6,976 nucleotides of DNA. It comes from Atopobium sp. UBA2090 (lineage in GTDB: Bacteria; Actinomycetota; Coriobacteriia; Coriobacteriales; Atopobiaceae). The notes beneath the pieces were generated by a model. The model saw only the letters and a list, made by a program, of their open reading frames with translations, ran no database searches and was not told the origin of the DNA. Below, in pieces: positions 6,919-6,976 of the stretch; the first letter of the stretch is position 1, and every line of letters begins with the position of its first letter. The stretch covers positions 4,121 through 11,096 of the forward strand of contig DCZG01000127.1 of the NCBI GenBank assembly GCA_002331575.1, read 5' to 3'. Both the position numbers and the translations under genes were made by a program.

Positions 6919-6937
6919 GGCATGTGGCGGGCATGTG
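6919..6937. repeat. Two GGCATGTG direct repeats 11 bases apart, upstream of the rnj promoter
   Basis: GGCATGTG occurs at 6919-6926 and 6930-6937 on the plus strand, start-to-start 11 bases, about one helical turn. It would lie at about -64 to -82 from the predicted start. In 6898-6976 I see no convincing gene on either strand. Frames are open because of high GC, but show no recognisable protein. Confidence 0.35.
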
Positions 6938-6976
6938 ACGGATTGGCGGGGCGCGTCACGAGGAGCGTCCGCCGTC

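Noticed and set aside
6898..6976. Open frames on both strands at the right edge, possibly the end or start of another gene
   Set aside because: No conserved protein sequence, no good start with a Shine-Dalgarno sequence, and too short to judge.
1..6976. FtsK orienting sequences, a dif-like recombination site, tRNA genes, CRISPR or insertion sequence ends
   Set aside because: Searched by eye on both strands. No exact GAGAAGGG-type site, dif-like palindrome, tRNA fold, regularly spaced repeats or transposase remnant was found.

Overview
The window is a co-directional block of core bacterial genes, all read on the minus strand, so gene order runs from high to low coordinates: RNase J (rnj), the DNA translocase FtsK/SpoIIIE, a RodZ/YmfM-type membrane helix-turn-helix protein, a YajQ-family protein, and the N-terminal third of the methylthiotransferase RimO, which runs off the left edge. 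The sequence is GC-rich with strong G/C preference at third codon positions. An actinobacterial-type RNase J/FtsK pair followed by rodZ and rimO suggests a high-GC Gram-positive. My best guess is Coriobacteriia (Olsenella/Atopobium/Collinsella-like). That is inference from protein style and gene order, with no rRNA marker here to settle it.

Layout. About 6751-6976 is a non-coding leader and promoter region for rnj. It holds a candidate -10 hexamer, an inverted repeat where a -35 element would lie, two direct repeats one helical turn apart further upstream, and a potentially folded leader of about 105 nt. Then come rnj (6750-5086), ftsK (5085-2533), rodZ (2530-959), yajQ (940-443) and rimO (477 to beyond base 1). 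The junctions are 0, 2, 18 and -35 bases, each with a recognisable Shine-Dalgarno sequence. In three of the four this lies inside the preceding gene, which points to one polycistronic transcript with translational coupling. No gene-free stretch over 300 bases exists.

How the genes work together. They serve different housekeeping processes: RNA decay and maturation (RNase J), chromosome clearance at the division septum (FtsK), cell shape or envelope organisation (RodZ), a nucleotide-binding-type protein of uncertain role (YajQ), and modification of ribosomal protein S12 (RimO). In many Gram-positives this neighbourhood continues to pgsA, cinA and recA. That part would lie left of the window and cannot be seen.

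I found no mobile element, CRISPR array, RNA gene, phage remnant or evidence of a novel defence or biosynthetic system. The points most worth a second look are the rnj control region, the unusually long low-complexity segments of the RodZ-like protein, and the presence of yajQ inside this operon.
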